This document shows positions 1 to 7,973 of a stretch of DNA of 64,000 nucleotides, piece after piece. Origin of the DNA: Haemophilus parainfluenzae (GTDB taxonomy: Bacteria > Pseudomonadota > Gammaproteobacteria > Enterobacterales > Pasteurellaceae); assembly GCF_900450995.1 (NCBI RefSeq), contig NZ_UGHY01000002.1:248001-312000 (forward strand). The letters are read 5' to 3'. Numbering within the stretch: position 1 is the first letter of the stretch; every line of letters starts with the position of its first letter. The notes below the pieces were generated by a model. That model saw only the letters and a list, made by a program, of their open reading frames with translations. It had not been told where the DNA came from and made no database searches. A program made the translations under genes and the position numbers.

Positions 1-2
1 TT

Positions 3-221
3 GCACTTGTTGGCACAGTAAATATGGATTTACGCAGCTTCTTGCTTAACTTTGAAATCACTATTGCTGTAGAAGATCGTAATTTTGCGAATGAAATTGC
101 AACACTCCACGAAAATTATTTAGCGAATTCATCTGAACTCAATATGCAAGAATGGCTCAATCGACCTTTCTATCATCTAATTATCGAACGGCTATTTTTC
201 TTGTTTAGTCCATTATTATAA
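3..221 (+). CDS. clsA: cardiolipin synthase, C-terminal fragment (cut by window edge)
   Basis: The open frame enters from the left edge and reads ALVGTVNMDLRSFLLNFEI, ending in the tail RLFFLFSPLL. This is the end of the second phospholipase-D domain of bacterial cardiolipin synthases (the GTVNMDxRS motif and a conserved FSPLL terminus). The enzyme joins two phosphatidylglycerols into cardiolipin at the inner membrane. Only the last 72 residues are present; an internal ATG at 24 is not the real start. The HKD catalytic residues lie mostly outside the window. A terminator follows about 20 bases after the stop. Family assignment is confident; the choice among ClsA paralogues is inferred from the C-terminal pattern. 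Confidence 0.85.
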   Translation, partial: ALVGTVNMDLRSFLLNFEITIAVEDRNFANEIATLHENYLANSSELNMQEWLNRPFYHLIIERLFFLFSPLL

Positions 222-240
222 TTTTATAATCGATACAAAA

Positions 241-264
241 AGGGCGTATCATGTGATACGCCCT
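241..264. terminator. bidirectional terminator between clsA and the NhaC-type gene
   Basis: A perfect 11-bp stem (AGGGCGTATCA/TGATACGCCCT) with a 2-base loop has an A-run on its left and a T-rich stretch on its right. It can serve the converging genes on both strands. Confidence 0.85.
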
Positions 265-283
265 CTCTTATTTCACTTATCGA

Positions 284-1804
284 TTAACGTTTTTTCACGA
301 TAAACACTAAAGCCACTAAAACAACCGCAGTTGTCACAAATCCAGCTAAACCAGATTCTGTAAAACCAACCACAATGTATCCTACTGCACTTGCCGTGGC
401 GACTGTTGCCGCATAAGGCAACTGTGTGGTGACGTGATCCATGTGGTTACATTTTGCGCCAGTTGATGACAAAATTGTTGTATCAGAAACCGGTGAACAA
501 TGGTCACCACATACCGCGCCAGCCATGACTGCAGATAGACAAGGAAGTAATAACTCTGGAGCAGAATTGGTCGCCATTGCTGTAGCGATTGGTAACATAA
601 TCCCGAATGTCCCCCAACTTGTCCCCGTTGAGAATGCCATTGCTGAACCAAGGATAAATAAAATTACAGGTAAAAATTGAACTGGAATACTGCCACTCAC
701 TAAAGAGGATAAATATTTACCGGTTTGTGCATCACCTACCACTTTATTAATTGTCCAAGCAAAGAATAAGATTGCAATTGCACCTAACATAGATTTAATA
801 CCCGCAATCCACGCTTTTCCGTATTCTTGTAAAGAAACCTGACGCTCAAGAATAATCAATAATGTTGACATTGCAACCGCACTTGCCCCCCCAATCACAA
901 GCGAAATACCGACGGTTGTATTTTCAAATGCACCTAAGAGACTAAATGCTTTTCCATCTGCGGCTAAGGCTTCACTACCCGTATGAATCATCATAAACAC
1001 AGTAACGACAATTAAAACTACAATCGGTAAAATTAAATTACGAACTTTACCTTTTACACCTTCAATGACTTCCTCTTTATAATCACGTTCCATGGCTAAT
1101 TTTTCATGACGGGCCATTGATGCAATATCAAATGAGAAATAAGCAACAAAGAACACCATTAATAATGAGAAAATCGCATAGTAGTTCATTGAGCTCATTG
1201 CAACGAATGCACCCATTGGGGTATAAGAGGTAATAGAGTAAGTCGCCAATAGACCGGCCACAAGAGTAATAATATATGCACCCCAGCTTGATACTGGCAT
1301 CATGACACACATTGGTGCAGCAGTAGAATCAAGAATGTACGCTAATTTTGCACGAGACACTTTGAAACGATCGGTCACTGGACGTGCAATTGCACCCACC
1401 GCAAGACTGTGGAAGTAATCATCGATAAATGTCACAAACACTAAAGATGCCGCTAATAATTTCGCACCACGACGACCTTTAATTTTATTTTGTGCCCATT
1501 CAGCAAACGCACGGTTGCTGCCTGACACAGTTAAAAGAGCGGTCAATACGCCAAGCAAAACTAAGAAAAACACGATATTCATATTTGAATTCATGCCTTC
1601 TTCGCTACTATAAACTAATGCAATAACATTATCTTTTAGATATATGAATGCATTCAATGGGTTAAAATTAACCAACATTAATGCACCAATAACAATCCCT
1701 GCACTTAGGGACACTAGAACCCGACGAGTTGCAATTGCTAAAATAATCGCAAGTAATGCGGGGATAATTGAATAAATAGATGAAGAATAATCGACTAGTT
1801 CCAT
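284..1804 (-). CDS. NhaC-superfamily transporter, probable lysine transporter (LysW-like)
   Basis: This 506-residue polytopic inner-membrane protein has about 11-12 hydrophobic segments. It carries typical NhaC-superfamily signatures: FIDDYFHSLAVG near residue 125, MMPVSSWGAYI near 170, and GDHCSPVSDTT near 435. General annotation would be Na+/H+ antiporter. However, its leader contains a lysine riboswitch, and NhaC-type genes under L-box control in Pasteurellaceae and Vibrionaceae have been proposed as lysine transporters (LysW), so lysine uptake is the better inference. The start ATG at 1804 has a weak Shine-Dalgarno (TAGGT) and lies inside a hairpin stem. It is transcribed alone, convergent with clsA. 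Confidence 0.85.
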   Translation of the reverse strand: MELVDYSSSIYSIIPALLAIILAIATRRVLVSLSAGIVIGALMLVNFNPLNAFIYLKDNVIALVYSSEEGMNSNMNIVFFLVLLGVLTALLTVSGSNRAFAEWAQNKIKGRRGAKLLAASLVFVTFIDDYFHSLAVGAIARPVTDRFKVSRAKLAYILDSTAAPMCVMMPVSSWGAYIITLVAGLLATYSITSYTPMGAFVAMSSMNYYAIFSLLMVFFVAYFSFDIASMARHEKLAMERDYKEEVIEGVKGKVRNLILPIVVLIVVTVFMMIHTGSEALAADGKAFSLLGAFENTTVGISLVIGGASAVAMSTLLIILERQVSLQEYGKAWIAGIKSMLGAIAILFFAWTINKVVGDAQTGKYLSSLVSGSIPVQFLPVILFILGSAMAFSTGTSWGTFGIMLPIATAMATNSAPELLLPCLSAVMAGAVCGDHCSPVSDTTILSSTGAKCNHMDHVTTQLPYAATVATASAVGYIVVGFTESGLAGFVTTAVVLVALVFIVKKR

Positions 1805-1829
1805 TAAGTTATACCTAATAATTTAATGG
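1801..1829 (-). promoter_or_regulatory. hairpin sequestering the start codon of the NhaC/LysW gene
   Basis: On the minus strand, CCATTAA pairs with TTAATGG, which contains the ATG. After one mismatch, TTAT pairs with ATAA, leaving a TAGGT loop that holds the likely ribosome-binding site. It lies about 45 bases downstream of the lysine aptamer and would be a natural expression platform acting at translation. The pairing is seen in the sequence; the regulatory role is inferred. Confidence 0.55.
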
Positions 1830-1871
1830 AGACAACGGCAAGAAAAGACACAATTATGACCAGACCGAACC

Positions 1872-2035
1872 GTAGCGCTCCATAGTTAATACACAAAAAC
1901 TATGACAGTCACGTTCCTTTCGAAGACGTGACCAACCGAATAAGATGACGCCTATTCGATTTCGGCAATCATTCCTTTCCTTTCCCTTCAACGCTATCCA
2001 CTCTAGGAAAATACTTATAATGACCGCACCTCTAC
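1872..2035 (-). promoter_or_regulatory. lysine riboswitch (L-box) aptamer
   Basis: Reading the minus strand, the leader has the conserved L-box blocks in order: GTAGAGGTGCGG at the 5' side, AAGTA, a GGGAAAGG-type segment, GCCGAAAT, a long arm (TCACGT...ACGTGA), ACTGTCATAG, and the closing CTATGGAGCGCTAC. The ends pair (GTAG with CTAC) to form P1, about 164 nt in all, a normal size for the class. It lies directly upstream of the NhaC-type gene, so lysine should repress that gene. Confidence 0.88.
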
Positions 2036-2337
2036 TGTTGTATAGGATGGTGAAAGATTACATTAAAATGAATAAAATTACCAATAAAATCTGATCATCT
2101 AAGATAACTTTTCCTTTCTTTTTCAGAAAAGTTATACTTATTGCTAACATTTTATGAACTATTTTTACAATACGTAATCAATTACAAGGTAAGATATATT
2201 CATTGTTGTAATAATGAAGTCTGACCAATTAATTTTGAGTTTTAATTGCAAAATTTAATATTTACCTAACATCTACTTTTCGTTATTATACTGAACATAG
2301 ATAAATTAAATATTCACGCATCATTTAGAGGTTATTT
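2036..2337. other. AT-rich divergent intergenic region before hns
   Basis: This stretch must hold the promoter of the riboswitch transcript (minus) and of hns (plus). The clearest structure is a perfect 10-bp inverted repeat at 2104-2135 (ATAACTTTTC ... GAAAAGTTAT, 12-base loop) without a terminator T-run. The rest is very AT-rich, as expected of DNA bound by H-NS itself. I found no ORF or RNA gene. Confidence 0.4.
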
Positions 2338-2742
2338 ATGAACGAATTAACAAAAGGTTTAACGAACCTTCGTAGTTTACGTGCTGCTATACGTGATTTA
2401 GCATTAGAACAAGCCGAAAGCTCACTTTTAAAATTACAAGCTGCAGTTGAAGAAAAACGTGCTCAAGCCGCGGAAATTGAACAAGCAGAACAAGAACGTC
2501 GCGCACGTATCGCAAAATATAAAGAATTAATAAAACAAGAAGGCATCACGGCAGAAGAATTAACTGCAATTATTGGTGCTGCGCCTTCTTCAATTCGTAA
2601 AAAACGTGAACCTCGTCCAGCAAAATACAAATATACTGATGAAACGGGTCAAGAAAGAACATGGACTGGCCAAGGTCGTACACCTCGTGTGATTCAAAAG
2701 GCCTTAGATAAAGGTGCCTCTTTAACTTCTTTCGAAATCTAA
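2338..2742 (+). CDS. hns: H-NS family nucleoid-associated DNA-binding protein
   Basis: This 134-residue protein has the H-NS plan. An N-terminal coiled-coil oligomerisation region (about 1-65, rich in A, E, Q and R) is followed by a linker and a C-terminal DNA-binding domain containing TWTGQGRTPRVIQKAL (about 112-127), the characteristic WxGxGRxP loop that inserts into the AT minor groove. It silences AT-rich genes and bends or bridges the chromosome. The Shine-Dalgarno AGAGG lies 8 bases before the ATG. The gene is monocistronic with its own terminator. The AT-rich upstream region is compatible with autoregulation (inference). Confidence 0.93.
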   Translation: MNELTKGLTNLRSLRAAIRDLALEQAESSLLKLQAAVEEKRAQAAEIEQAEQERRARIAKYKELIKQEGITAEELTAIIGAAPSSIRKKREPRPAKYKYTDETGQERTWTGQGRTPRVIQKALDKGASLTSFEI

Positions 2743-2760
2743 TTTCATTATCAACTATGT

Positions 2761-2792
2761 AGAACCCATTTTTATGGGTTCTCTTTTTTTAT
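2761..2792 (+). terminator. rho-independent terminator of hns
   Basis: AGAACCCAT and ATGGGTTCT form a 9-bp stem with a short T-loop, followed by a run of seven T. Confidence 0.9.
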
Positions 2793-2813
2793 TTATCTTG
2801 CAAAATATTCATT

Positions 2814-3650
2814 ATGTTAGAAAAGAAAATATTACTAACCGACTGTCCTGATGATAAAGGCTTAATCGCCAAAATCACCAATATTTGTTACAAACATCAA
2901 TTAAATATCCTTCATAATAATGAGTTCGTTGATTTCGAAACGAAGCATTTCTTTATGCGTACCGAATTGGAAGGCATTTTTAATGAAGAAACCTTATTAG
3001 CTGACTTAAATTATAGTTTGCCGGCGGGGACAAATTGCCGCCTAATCAGCACTAAACGTAAACGTATCGTAATTTTAGTGACCAAAGAAGCACACTGTTT
3101 AGGTGATATTTTAATGAAAAATTACTACGGTGCATTAGATGTAGAAATTGCGGCAGTAATTGGAAATCACGATAATTTACGCGAATTAGTTGAACGCTTT
3201 GATATTCCATTCCATTGTGTCAGTCATGAAGGGCTCACTCGTGTGGAACACGATAAATTACTCGCTAAAAAAATTGATGAATATGCACCTGATTATATTG
3301 TTTTAGCTAAATATATGCGTGTATTAAATCCAGAATTTGTCGCTCGTTATCCAAATCGTGTGATTAATATTCACCATTCATTCTTACCCGCATTTATTGG
3401 GGCAAAACCTTATCAACAAGCCTATGAACGTGGGGTAAAAATTATTGGTGCAACGGCTCACTTTATTAATAATGAATTAGATCAAGGTCCGATCATTATG
3501 CAAAACGTGATTAACGTGGATCACACTTACTCTGCCGATGCCATGATGCGTGCAGGCCGTGATGTGGAAAAAACAGTATTAAGCCGTGCGCTTGATCTTG
3601 CCTTACATGATCGTATTTTTGTCTATAAAAACAAAACGGTGGTCTTGTAA
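2814..3650 (+). CDS. purU: formyltetrahydrofolate deformylase
   Basis: This 278-residue cytosolic enzyme hydrolyses 10-formyl-THF to THF and formate, balancing one-carbon units and supplying formate for PurT. An N-terminal ACT domain (about 5-85, starting [15 protein letters not shown]) is followed by a formyltransferase domain with [11 protein letters not shown] (Asn/His active-site region) near residue 186 and a later QGPIIMQ motif. Length matches the family. No good Shine-Dalgarno is visible before the ATG at 2814, but homology begins right there. Its stop overlaps the aroA start (TAATG), so the two are translationally coupled. Confidence 0.95.
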   Translation: MLEKKILLTDCPDDKGLIAKITNICYKHQLNILHNNEFVDFETKHFFMRTELEGIFNEETLLADLNYSLPAGTNCRLISTKRKRIVILVTKEAHCLGDILMKNYYGALDVEIAAVIGNHDNLRELVERFDIPFHCVSHEGLTRVEHDKLLAKKIDEYAPDYIVLAKYMRVLNPEFVARYPNRVINIHHSFLPAFIGAKPYQQAYERGVKIIGATAHFINNELDQGPIIMQNVINVDHTYSADAMMRAGRDVEKTVLSRALDLALHDRIFVYKNKTVVL

Positions 3651-4948
3651 TGAAAGCAATCACTTTAAAGCCAATTTCTCGTATTGAAGGTGAGATCAAC
3701 TTACCAGGCTCGAAAAGTTTATCAAACCGTGCATTATTATTAGCCGCATTAGCTAAAGGCACCACAACGGTCACTAACTTGTTAGACAGTGATGACATTC
3801 GTCATATGCTAAACGCCCTTAAAGCTTTAGGGGTGAATTACCAACTATCCGAAGACAAAACTTGCTGTGAAGTTGAAGGCTTAGGTGGCGCATTTCAAGT
3901 TGAAAATGGTTTATCACTGTTTCTAGGTAATGCCGGCACAGCCATGCGACCTTTAACGGCTGCGCTTTGTTTAAAAGGTAACACTGAAGGCGAAGTCATT
4001 TTGACTGGTGAGCAACGTATGAAGGAGCGTCCAATCAAACATTTGGTGGATGCGCTTCTTCAAGCGGGTGCCAATGTTCGTTATTTAGAAAATGACGGTT
4101 ACCCACCGCTTGCGATTCGCAATCGAGGGATTAAAGGTGGCGTAGTAAAAATTGATGGTTCAATTTCTTCTCAATTTTTGACCGCACTTTTAATGGCTGC
4201 ACCTCTTGCTGAAGGCGATTTAGATATCCATATTGTGGGGGATTTAGTTTCAAAACCTTATATTGATATTACCCTCGCGATGATGAAAGATTTTGGTATT
4301 TCAGTTGAAAATCAACATTATCAAGTGTTTAAAGTGAAAGGTAACCAGTCCTATTTCTCACCAGGTAAATATATGGTAGAAGGTGATGCCTCATCTGCCT
4401 CTTATTTCCTTGCCGCTGCCGCGATTAAAGGCAACGTAAAAGTGACGGGAATTGGCAAACATTCCATTCAAGGCGACCGCCTATTTGCTGACGTGCTAGA
4501 AAAAATGGGAGCCAAAATCACTTGGGGTGAAGATTTTATTCAAGCAGAACAAGCTGAGCTCCATGGCATTGATATGGATATGAACCACATTCCTGATGCA
4601 GCCATGACGATTGCGACAACCGCCTTATTTGCCAAGGGTGAAACCGTTATTCGCAATATTTATAACTGGCGTGTGAAAGAAACTGATCGCCTTGCTGCAA
4701 TGGCTGCTGAGTTACGAAAAGTCGGTGCAGAAGTTGAAGAAGGCGAGGATTTTATTCGTATTCAACCACTTACTCTCTCTCAATTTAAGCATGCCGAAAT
4801 TGAGACCTATAATGATCACCGTATGGCAATGTGCTTTGCGTTGATTGCTTTATCGGGTACCCCCGTCACGATTTTAGATCCAAAATGTACAGCTAAAACC
4901 TTCCCAACATTCTTCGATGAATTTGAGAAATTAAGTGTTCGAAGCTAA
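3650..4948 (+). CDS. aroA: 3-phosphoshikimate 1-carboxyvinyltransferase (EPSP synthase)
   Basis: This enzyme transfers enolpyruvate from PEP to shikimate-3-phosphate in the aromatic amino acid pathway. Its 432 residues show [18 protein letters not shown] near 20, [12 protein letters not shown] near 95 (PEP-binding loop), RPIKHL near 128, and NDHRMAM near 388. The first base of its ATG is the last base of the purU stop codon. An uptake signal lies inside at 4181-4189. A terminator follows immediately. The class is the glyphosate-sensitive enterobacterial type, by motif. Confidence 0.97.
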   Translation: MKAITLKPISRIEGEINLPGSKSLSNRALLLAALAKGTTTVTNLLDSDDIRHMLNALKALGVNYQLSEDKTCCEVEGLGGAFQVENGLSLFLGNAGTAMRPLTAALCLKGNTEGEVILTGEQRMKERPIKHLVDALLQAGANVRYLENDGYPPLAIRNRGIKGGVVKIDGSISSQFLTALLMAAPLAEGDLDIHIVGDLVSKPYIDITLAMMKDFGISVENQHYQVFKVKGNQSYFSPGKYMVEGDASSASYFLAAAAIKGNVKVTGIGKHSIQGDRLFADVLEKMGAKITWGEDFIQAEQAELHGIDMDMNHIPDAAMTIATTALFAKGETVIRNIYNWRVKETDRLAAMAAELRKVGAEVEEGEDFIRIQPLTLSQFKHAEIETYNDHRMAMCFALIALSGTPVTILDPKCTAKTFPTFFDEFEKLSVRS

Positions 4949-4960
4949 AAACACATAAAA

Positions 4961-4987
4961 AAAGCACCGAGTATTCGGTGCTTTTTT
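4961..4987. terminator. bidirectional terminator between aroA and folE
   Basis: AAAGCACCGA pairs with TCGGTGCTTT around a short loop, with A-run and T-run flanks, between converging genes. Confidence 0.9.
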
Positions 4988-4989
4988 CG

Positions 4990-5646
4990 TTATTTCTGAA
5001 TCGAAGATAAAAATTCTTTGCGAGTTTCGCGATCTTCTAAAAAGACCCCGCCATAGGCTGATGTCACAGTATAACTGTGAGTATCTTTTACTCCGCGAGC
5101 TTTCACACAGAAATGTGTCGCTTTCACATAAACTGCCACATCATCGGTTTCTAAAATAGTTTGAAATGCCGTTAAAAGCTGCTCAGTTAAACGCTCTTGC
5201 ACTTGTGGGCGTTGCGCAAAAAACGCCACAATGCGATTGATTTTAGACAAGCCAATCACCCAATCTTTTGGATAATATGCCACGGCAACATTACCATCAA
5301 TCGTCACAAAATGATGTTCACAAGTACTGGTCAACGTGATGTCATTCACTTGCACCATTTCACTCACTTTCATTTGATTTTTGATTTTTGTCATTTTCGG
5401 GAAATTGGCATAATCCATTCCACTGAAAATTTCATCAATAAACATTTTTGCGAGGCGATTTGGGGTTTCTTCTAAACTATCATCATGCAGATCTAATCCA
5501 ATCAATTTCATCACTTCACGCATATGCAAAGCAATCGATGCACGGCGCTCATCTTTACATTGTGTTGGATCAATCATCGGGGTTTCGATGCCTTTGGCTA
5601 CCAAGGCTAGGCGGACATTTTCCGCATCAGGTGAAATCGCGTTCAT
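4990..5646 (-). CDS. folE: GTP cyclohydrolase I
   Basis: This 218-residue enzyme converts GTP to 7,8-dihydroneopterin triphosphate, the first step of folate synthesis. Motifs are the zinc/active-site CEHHF near residue 109, the GLSKINRIV segment near 133, RPQVQERLT near 147, and the third zinc cysteine in [10 protein letters not shown] near 178. Length equals the enterobacterial FolE-I enzyme. The gene stands alone, divergent from moeA. Both use GTP to make pterins, so the shared 155-bp promoter region is functionally sensible. Confidence 0.96.
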   Translation of the reverse strand: MNAISPDAENVRLALVAKGIETPMIDPTQCKDERRASIALHMREVMKLIGLDLHDDSLEETPNRLAKMFIDEIFSGMDYANFPKMTKIKNQMKVSEMVQVNDITLTSTCEHHFVTIDGNVAVAYYPKDWVIGLSKINRIVAFFAQRPQVQERLTEQLLTAFQTILETDDVAVYVKATHFCVKARGVKDTHSYTVTSAYGGVFLEDRETRKEFLSSIQK

Positions 5647-5741
5647 TCACTTTCCATTTATAAAAAAATAATGCGGCATTTTAGCAAAAGATGAATTATT
5701 CGTAAAATGCGAAAAATCCCCCTAATTTATTAATTTCCTTC

Positions 5742-5765
5742 ATATTGTATTTCGGGCTACAATAT
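5742..5765. promoter_or_regulatory. operator-like inverted repeat between folE and moeA
   Basis: ATATTGTA-N8-TACAATAT is a perfect 8-bp inverted repeat about 40 bases before the moeA start and about 100 from folE. It has no T-run, so it is not a terminator. It could bind a dimeric regulator; I cannot name one with confidence. Confidence 0.35.
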
Positions 5766-5801
5766 ATCCACTTTTATTCTGATTAACCCAAAGGATTAAT
5801 T

Positions 5802-7019
5802 ATGTTGCCACTTGAAGATGCCTTGGCGCAAATGCTCCACCAACTTCCCTTTCCAACAGAAACTGAAACGCTAGCTTTAACTGAAGCGGCAGATCGCGTG
5901 TGTGCGGAAGATGTTATTTCTCCGATTAATGTGCCTTCTTTTGATAACTCCGCGATGGATGGCTATGCAGTTCGTTTAGCCGATTTACAGCAATCCATGA
6001 CACTTTCTGTTGCGGGAAAATCCTTTGCAGGCAATCCATTTCAAGGGGAATGGGTAGCACAAAGTGCGGTCAGAATTATGACGGGTGCGATGATTCCCGA
6101 AGGTGCCGATGCGGTGGTTATGCAAGAAGATGTCACCGTCAATGAAGATGGTTCTGTTACCTTTTCTGCCTTGCCTAAAGCCAATCAAAATATCCGTCGT
6201 ATTGGTGAGGATGTGAAAAAAGGTGATGTGGTATTACATCAAGGGGATGAGTTAAATGCCGTTTCTTTACCTTTACTTGCATCATTAGGCATCGCTGAAG
6301 TGAAAGCTTACCCACGATTAAAAGTGGCAGTGCTTTCAACGGGTGATGAATTAGTGCCTGTTGGCAAACCATTACAAGCGGGACAAATCTACGATACCAA
6401 CCGTTTCACCGTCAAATTAATGCTAGAAAAATTAAATTGTGACGTGCTCGACTTCGGTATTCTGCCAGATAATCAGGCAGAATTTGAAGCGGCTTTTGTG
6501 AAAGCACAAGCTCAGGCAGATCTTGTCATCACGAGTGGTGGTGTTTCTGTGGGTGAAGCTGACTTTACGAAAACCGTGTTAGAAAAAGTGGGCCAAGTGA
6601 ATTTCTGGAAAATTGCGATGAAACCTGGCAAGCCATTTGCTTTTGGTAAATTAGAAAATGCCTGGTTCTGTGGCTTACCCGGCAATCCCGTTTCTGCATT
6701 AGTGACATTCTATCAATTAGTGCAACCGGCTATCGCCAAATTAAGCGGTAAAAAACATCCGAAAAAACAACCGCACTTTCAAGCGATTGCTCAAACCAAT
6801 TTGAAAAAAGCACCAGGTCGTTTAGATTTTCAACGCGGTTTCTATCAAATTAATGAAAATGGTCAACTTGAAGTGCAACCAGTGGGTTTCCAAGGTTCCC
6901 ATTTATTCAGTTCTTTTGTGAAAAGTAACTGTTTTATTCGCCTCGAAAAAGATCGTGGCAATGTAGCTGCGGGCGAAATCGTCACCATTGAACCGTTTAA
7001 TCACCTATTGGGGCAATAA
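5802..7019 (+). CDS. moeA: molybdopterin molybdenumtransferase MoeA
   Basis: This cytosolic enzyme inserts molybdate into adenylylated molybdopterin to finish the molybdenum cofactor. The 405-residue protein shows SFDNSAMDGYAVR near 45, TGAMIPEGADAVVMQED near 94, the MoCF-fold loop STGDEL near 182, ITSGGVSVGEADF near 243, and PGNPVSA near 293. These span domains I-III, with a domain IV tail after residue about 325. The stop overlaps the moeB ATG by one base (TAATG). Two uptake signals lie inside (6062-6070, 6770-6778). Confidence 0.96.
   Translation: MLPLEDALAQMLHQLPFPTETETLALTEAADRVCAEDVISPINVPSFDNSAMDGYAVRLADLQQSMTLSVAGKSFAGNPFQGEWVAQSAVRIMTGAMIPEGADAVVMQEDVTVNEDGSVTFSALPKANQNIRRIGEDVKKGDVVLHQGDELNAVSLPLLASLGIAEVKAYPRLKVAVLSTGDELVPVGKPLQAGQIYDTNRFTVKLMLEKLNCDVLDFGILPDNQAEFEAAFVKAQAQADLVITSGGVSVGEADFTKTVLEKVGQVNFWKIAMKPGKPFAFGKLENAWFCGLPGNPVSALVTFYQLVQPAIAKLSGKKHPKKQPHFQAIAQTNLKKAPGRLDFQRGFYQINENGQLEVQPVGFQGSHLFSSFVKSNCFIRLEKDRGNVAAGEIVTIEPFNHLLGQ
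6062..6070 (+). repeat. Hin-type DNA uptake signal (representative of at least 35 copies)
   Basis: The 9-mer AAGTGCGGT marks DNA for uptake by naturally competent Haemophilus. Further gene-internal copies begin at 4181, 6770, 7647, 11868, 14061, 15238, 18127, 30993, 36286, 38302, 43875, 45398, 49387, 53903, 55027, 60499, 61958, 62461, 62836 and 63455. Single intergenic copies begin at 22078 and 47484, and others sit in terminators listed separately. This spacing, about one per 1.7 kb, is near the density known for H. influenzae. Confidence 0.95.
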
Positions 7020-7741
7020 TGGCTGAATTAAGCTACGAAGAAGAACTGCGCTATAACCGCCAAATTATCTTAAAAGCGGTTGATTTTGACGGGCAAGAAA
7101 AGCTGAAAGACAGCCGAATGTTAATTGTCGGTCTAGGCGGTTTAGGCTGTGCTGCAAGCCAATATCTTGCCGCCGCTGGCGTGGGTCATTTAACCTTGTT
7201 GGATTTTGATACGGTATCGCTTTCTAATTTGCAACGTCAAGTATTACATACCGATAGCAGATTAAATATGCCTAAAGTGGAATCAGCAAAAATTGCGTTA
7301 CAACAGATTAATCCACACGTAGAAATTGAAACCATCAATGCACAACTTTCCGAAGAAAAACTCGCGGAAATCATACCGCACTTTGATGTGATATTAGATT
7401 GTACCGATAACGTGGATATTCGTAATGCGCTCGATCGTGGGTGCGAACAAACGAAGATCCCGATTGTTTCTGGTGCTGCGATCCGTTTAGAAGGACAGGT
7501 TTCCGTCTTTACTTATGAACCCAATACCCCAACCTATCGCCAACTTAGCCAACTCTTTGGACAAAACGTTTTAAGCTGTGTAGAGGCGGGCGTACTGGCG
7601 CCAATCGTGGGGATTGTGGGTTCAATTCAAGCCTTAGAAGCCATCAAAGTGCGGTTAAAAATCGGTTCAAATTTATGTGGACGCTTATTGTTAATCGATG
7701 GATTAACCATGCGTATCAGAGAAATGAAATTGCCTGTTTAA
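7019..7741 (+). CDS. moeB: molybdopterin-synthase adenylyltransferase MoeB, lacking zinc cysteines
   Basis: MoeB adenylates the C-terminal glycine of MoaD before sulfur loading. The 240-residue protein has the ThiF/E1 fold: ATP loop GLGGLGCAASQYLA near 38, DFDTVSLSNLQRQVLH near 62, and DCTDNVDIRN near 130. The four zinc-binding cysteines of E. coli MoeB are absent: the CYRC position reads TYRQ near residue 179, and the protein ends at REMKLPV, without the terminal CxxC. ThiF is an alternative, but pairing with moeA and overall similarity favour MoeB. Confidence 0.92.
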   Translation: MAELSYEEELRYNRQIILKAVDFDGQEKLKDSRMLIVGLGGLGCAASQYLAAAGVGHLTLLDFDTVSLSNLQRQVLHTDSRLNMPKVESAKIALQQINPHVEIETINAQLSEEKLAEIIPHFDVILDCTDNVDIRNALDRGCEQTKIPIVSGAAIRLEGQVSVFTYEPNTPTYRQLSQLFGQNVLSCVEAGVLAPIVGIVGSIQALEAIKVRLKIGSNLCGRLLLIDGLTMRIREMKLPV

Positions 7742-7754
7742 CTTTTCTATCAAT

Positions 7755-7783
7755 ATTTAGACAGACAGCAAGTCTGTCTAAAT
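7755..7783. repeat. perfect inverted repeat after moeB
   Basis: ATTTAGACAGAC pairs perfectly with GTCTGTCTAAAT around a 5-base loop, just after the moeAB stop. There is no T-run after it, so it is a poor intrinsic terminator. It may be a 3'-end-stabilising stem or a weak terminator. Confidence 0.5.
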
Positions 7784-7973
7784 CCTAAATTACCCACAAA
7801 TAATTATCCCTCCCCTCGTGCATTAACAAAAAACAAATGCTATTATTTCGCTCGACAATTCATTTGTCTTATATCGCAAGTTTTGTGTATAGGAAAATGG
7901 CAGACACTTCAAAATATCTTCATTTTATACCTCACTTGCAAATCATCATTTCATTTTAAGGATTTACTCACTC

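Noticed and set aside
2104..2135. Inverted repeat upstream of hns considered as a terminator
   Set aside because: No T-run on either strand and no transcript that needs ending there; left as an unexplained repeat.
5197..5475. Open frame of 92 codons on the plus strand inside folE
   Set aside because: It is the antisense shadow of a well-conserved gene and its translation resembles no protein family.
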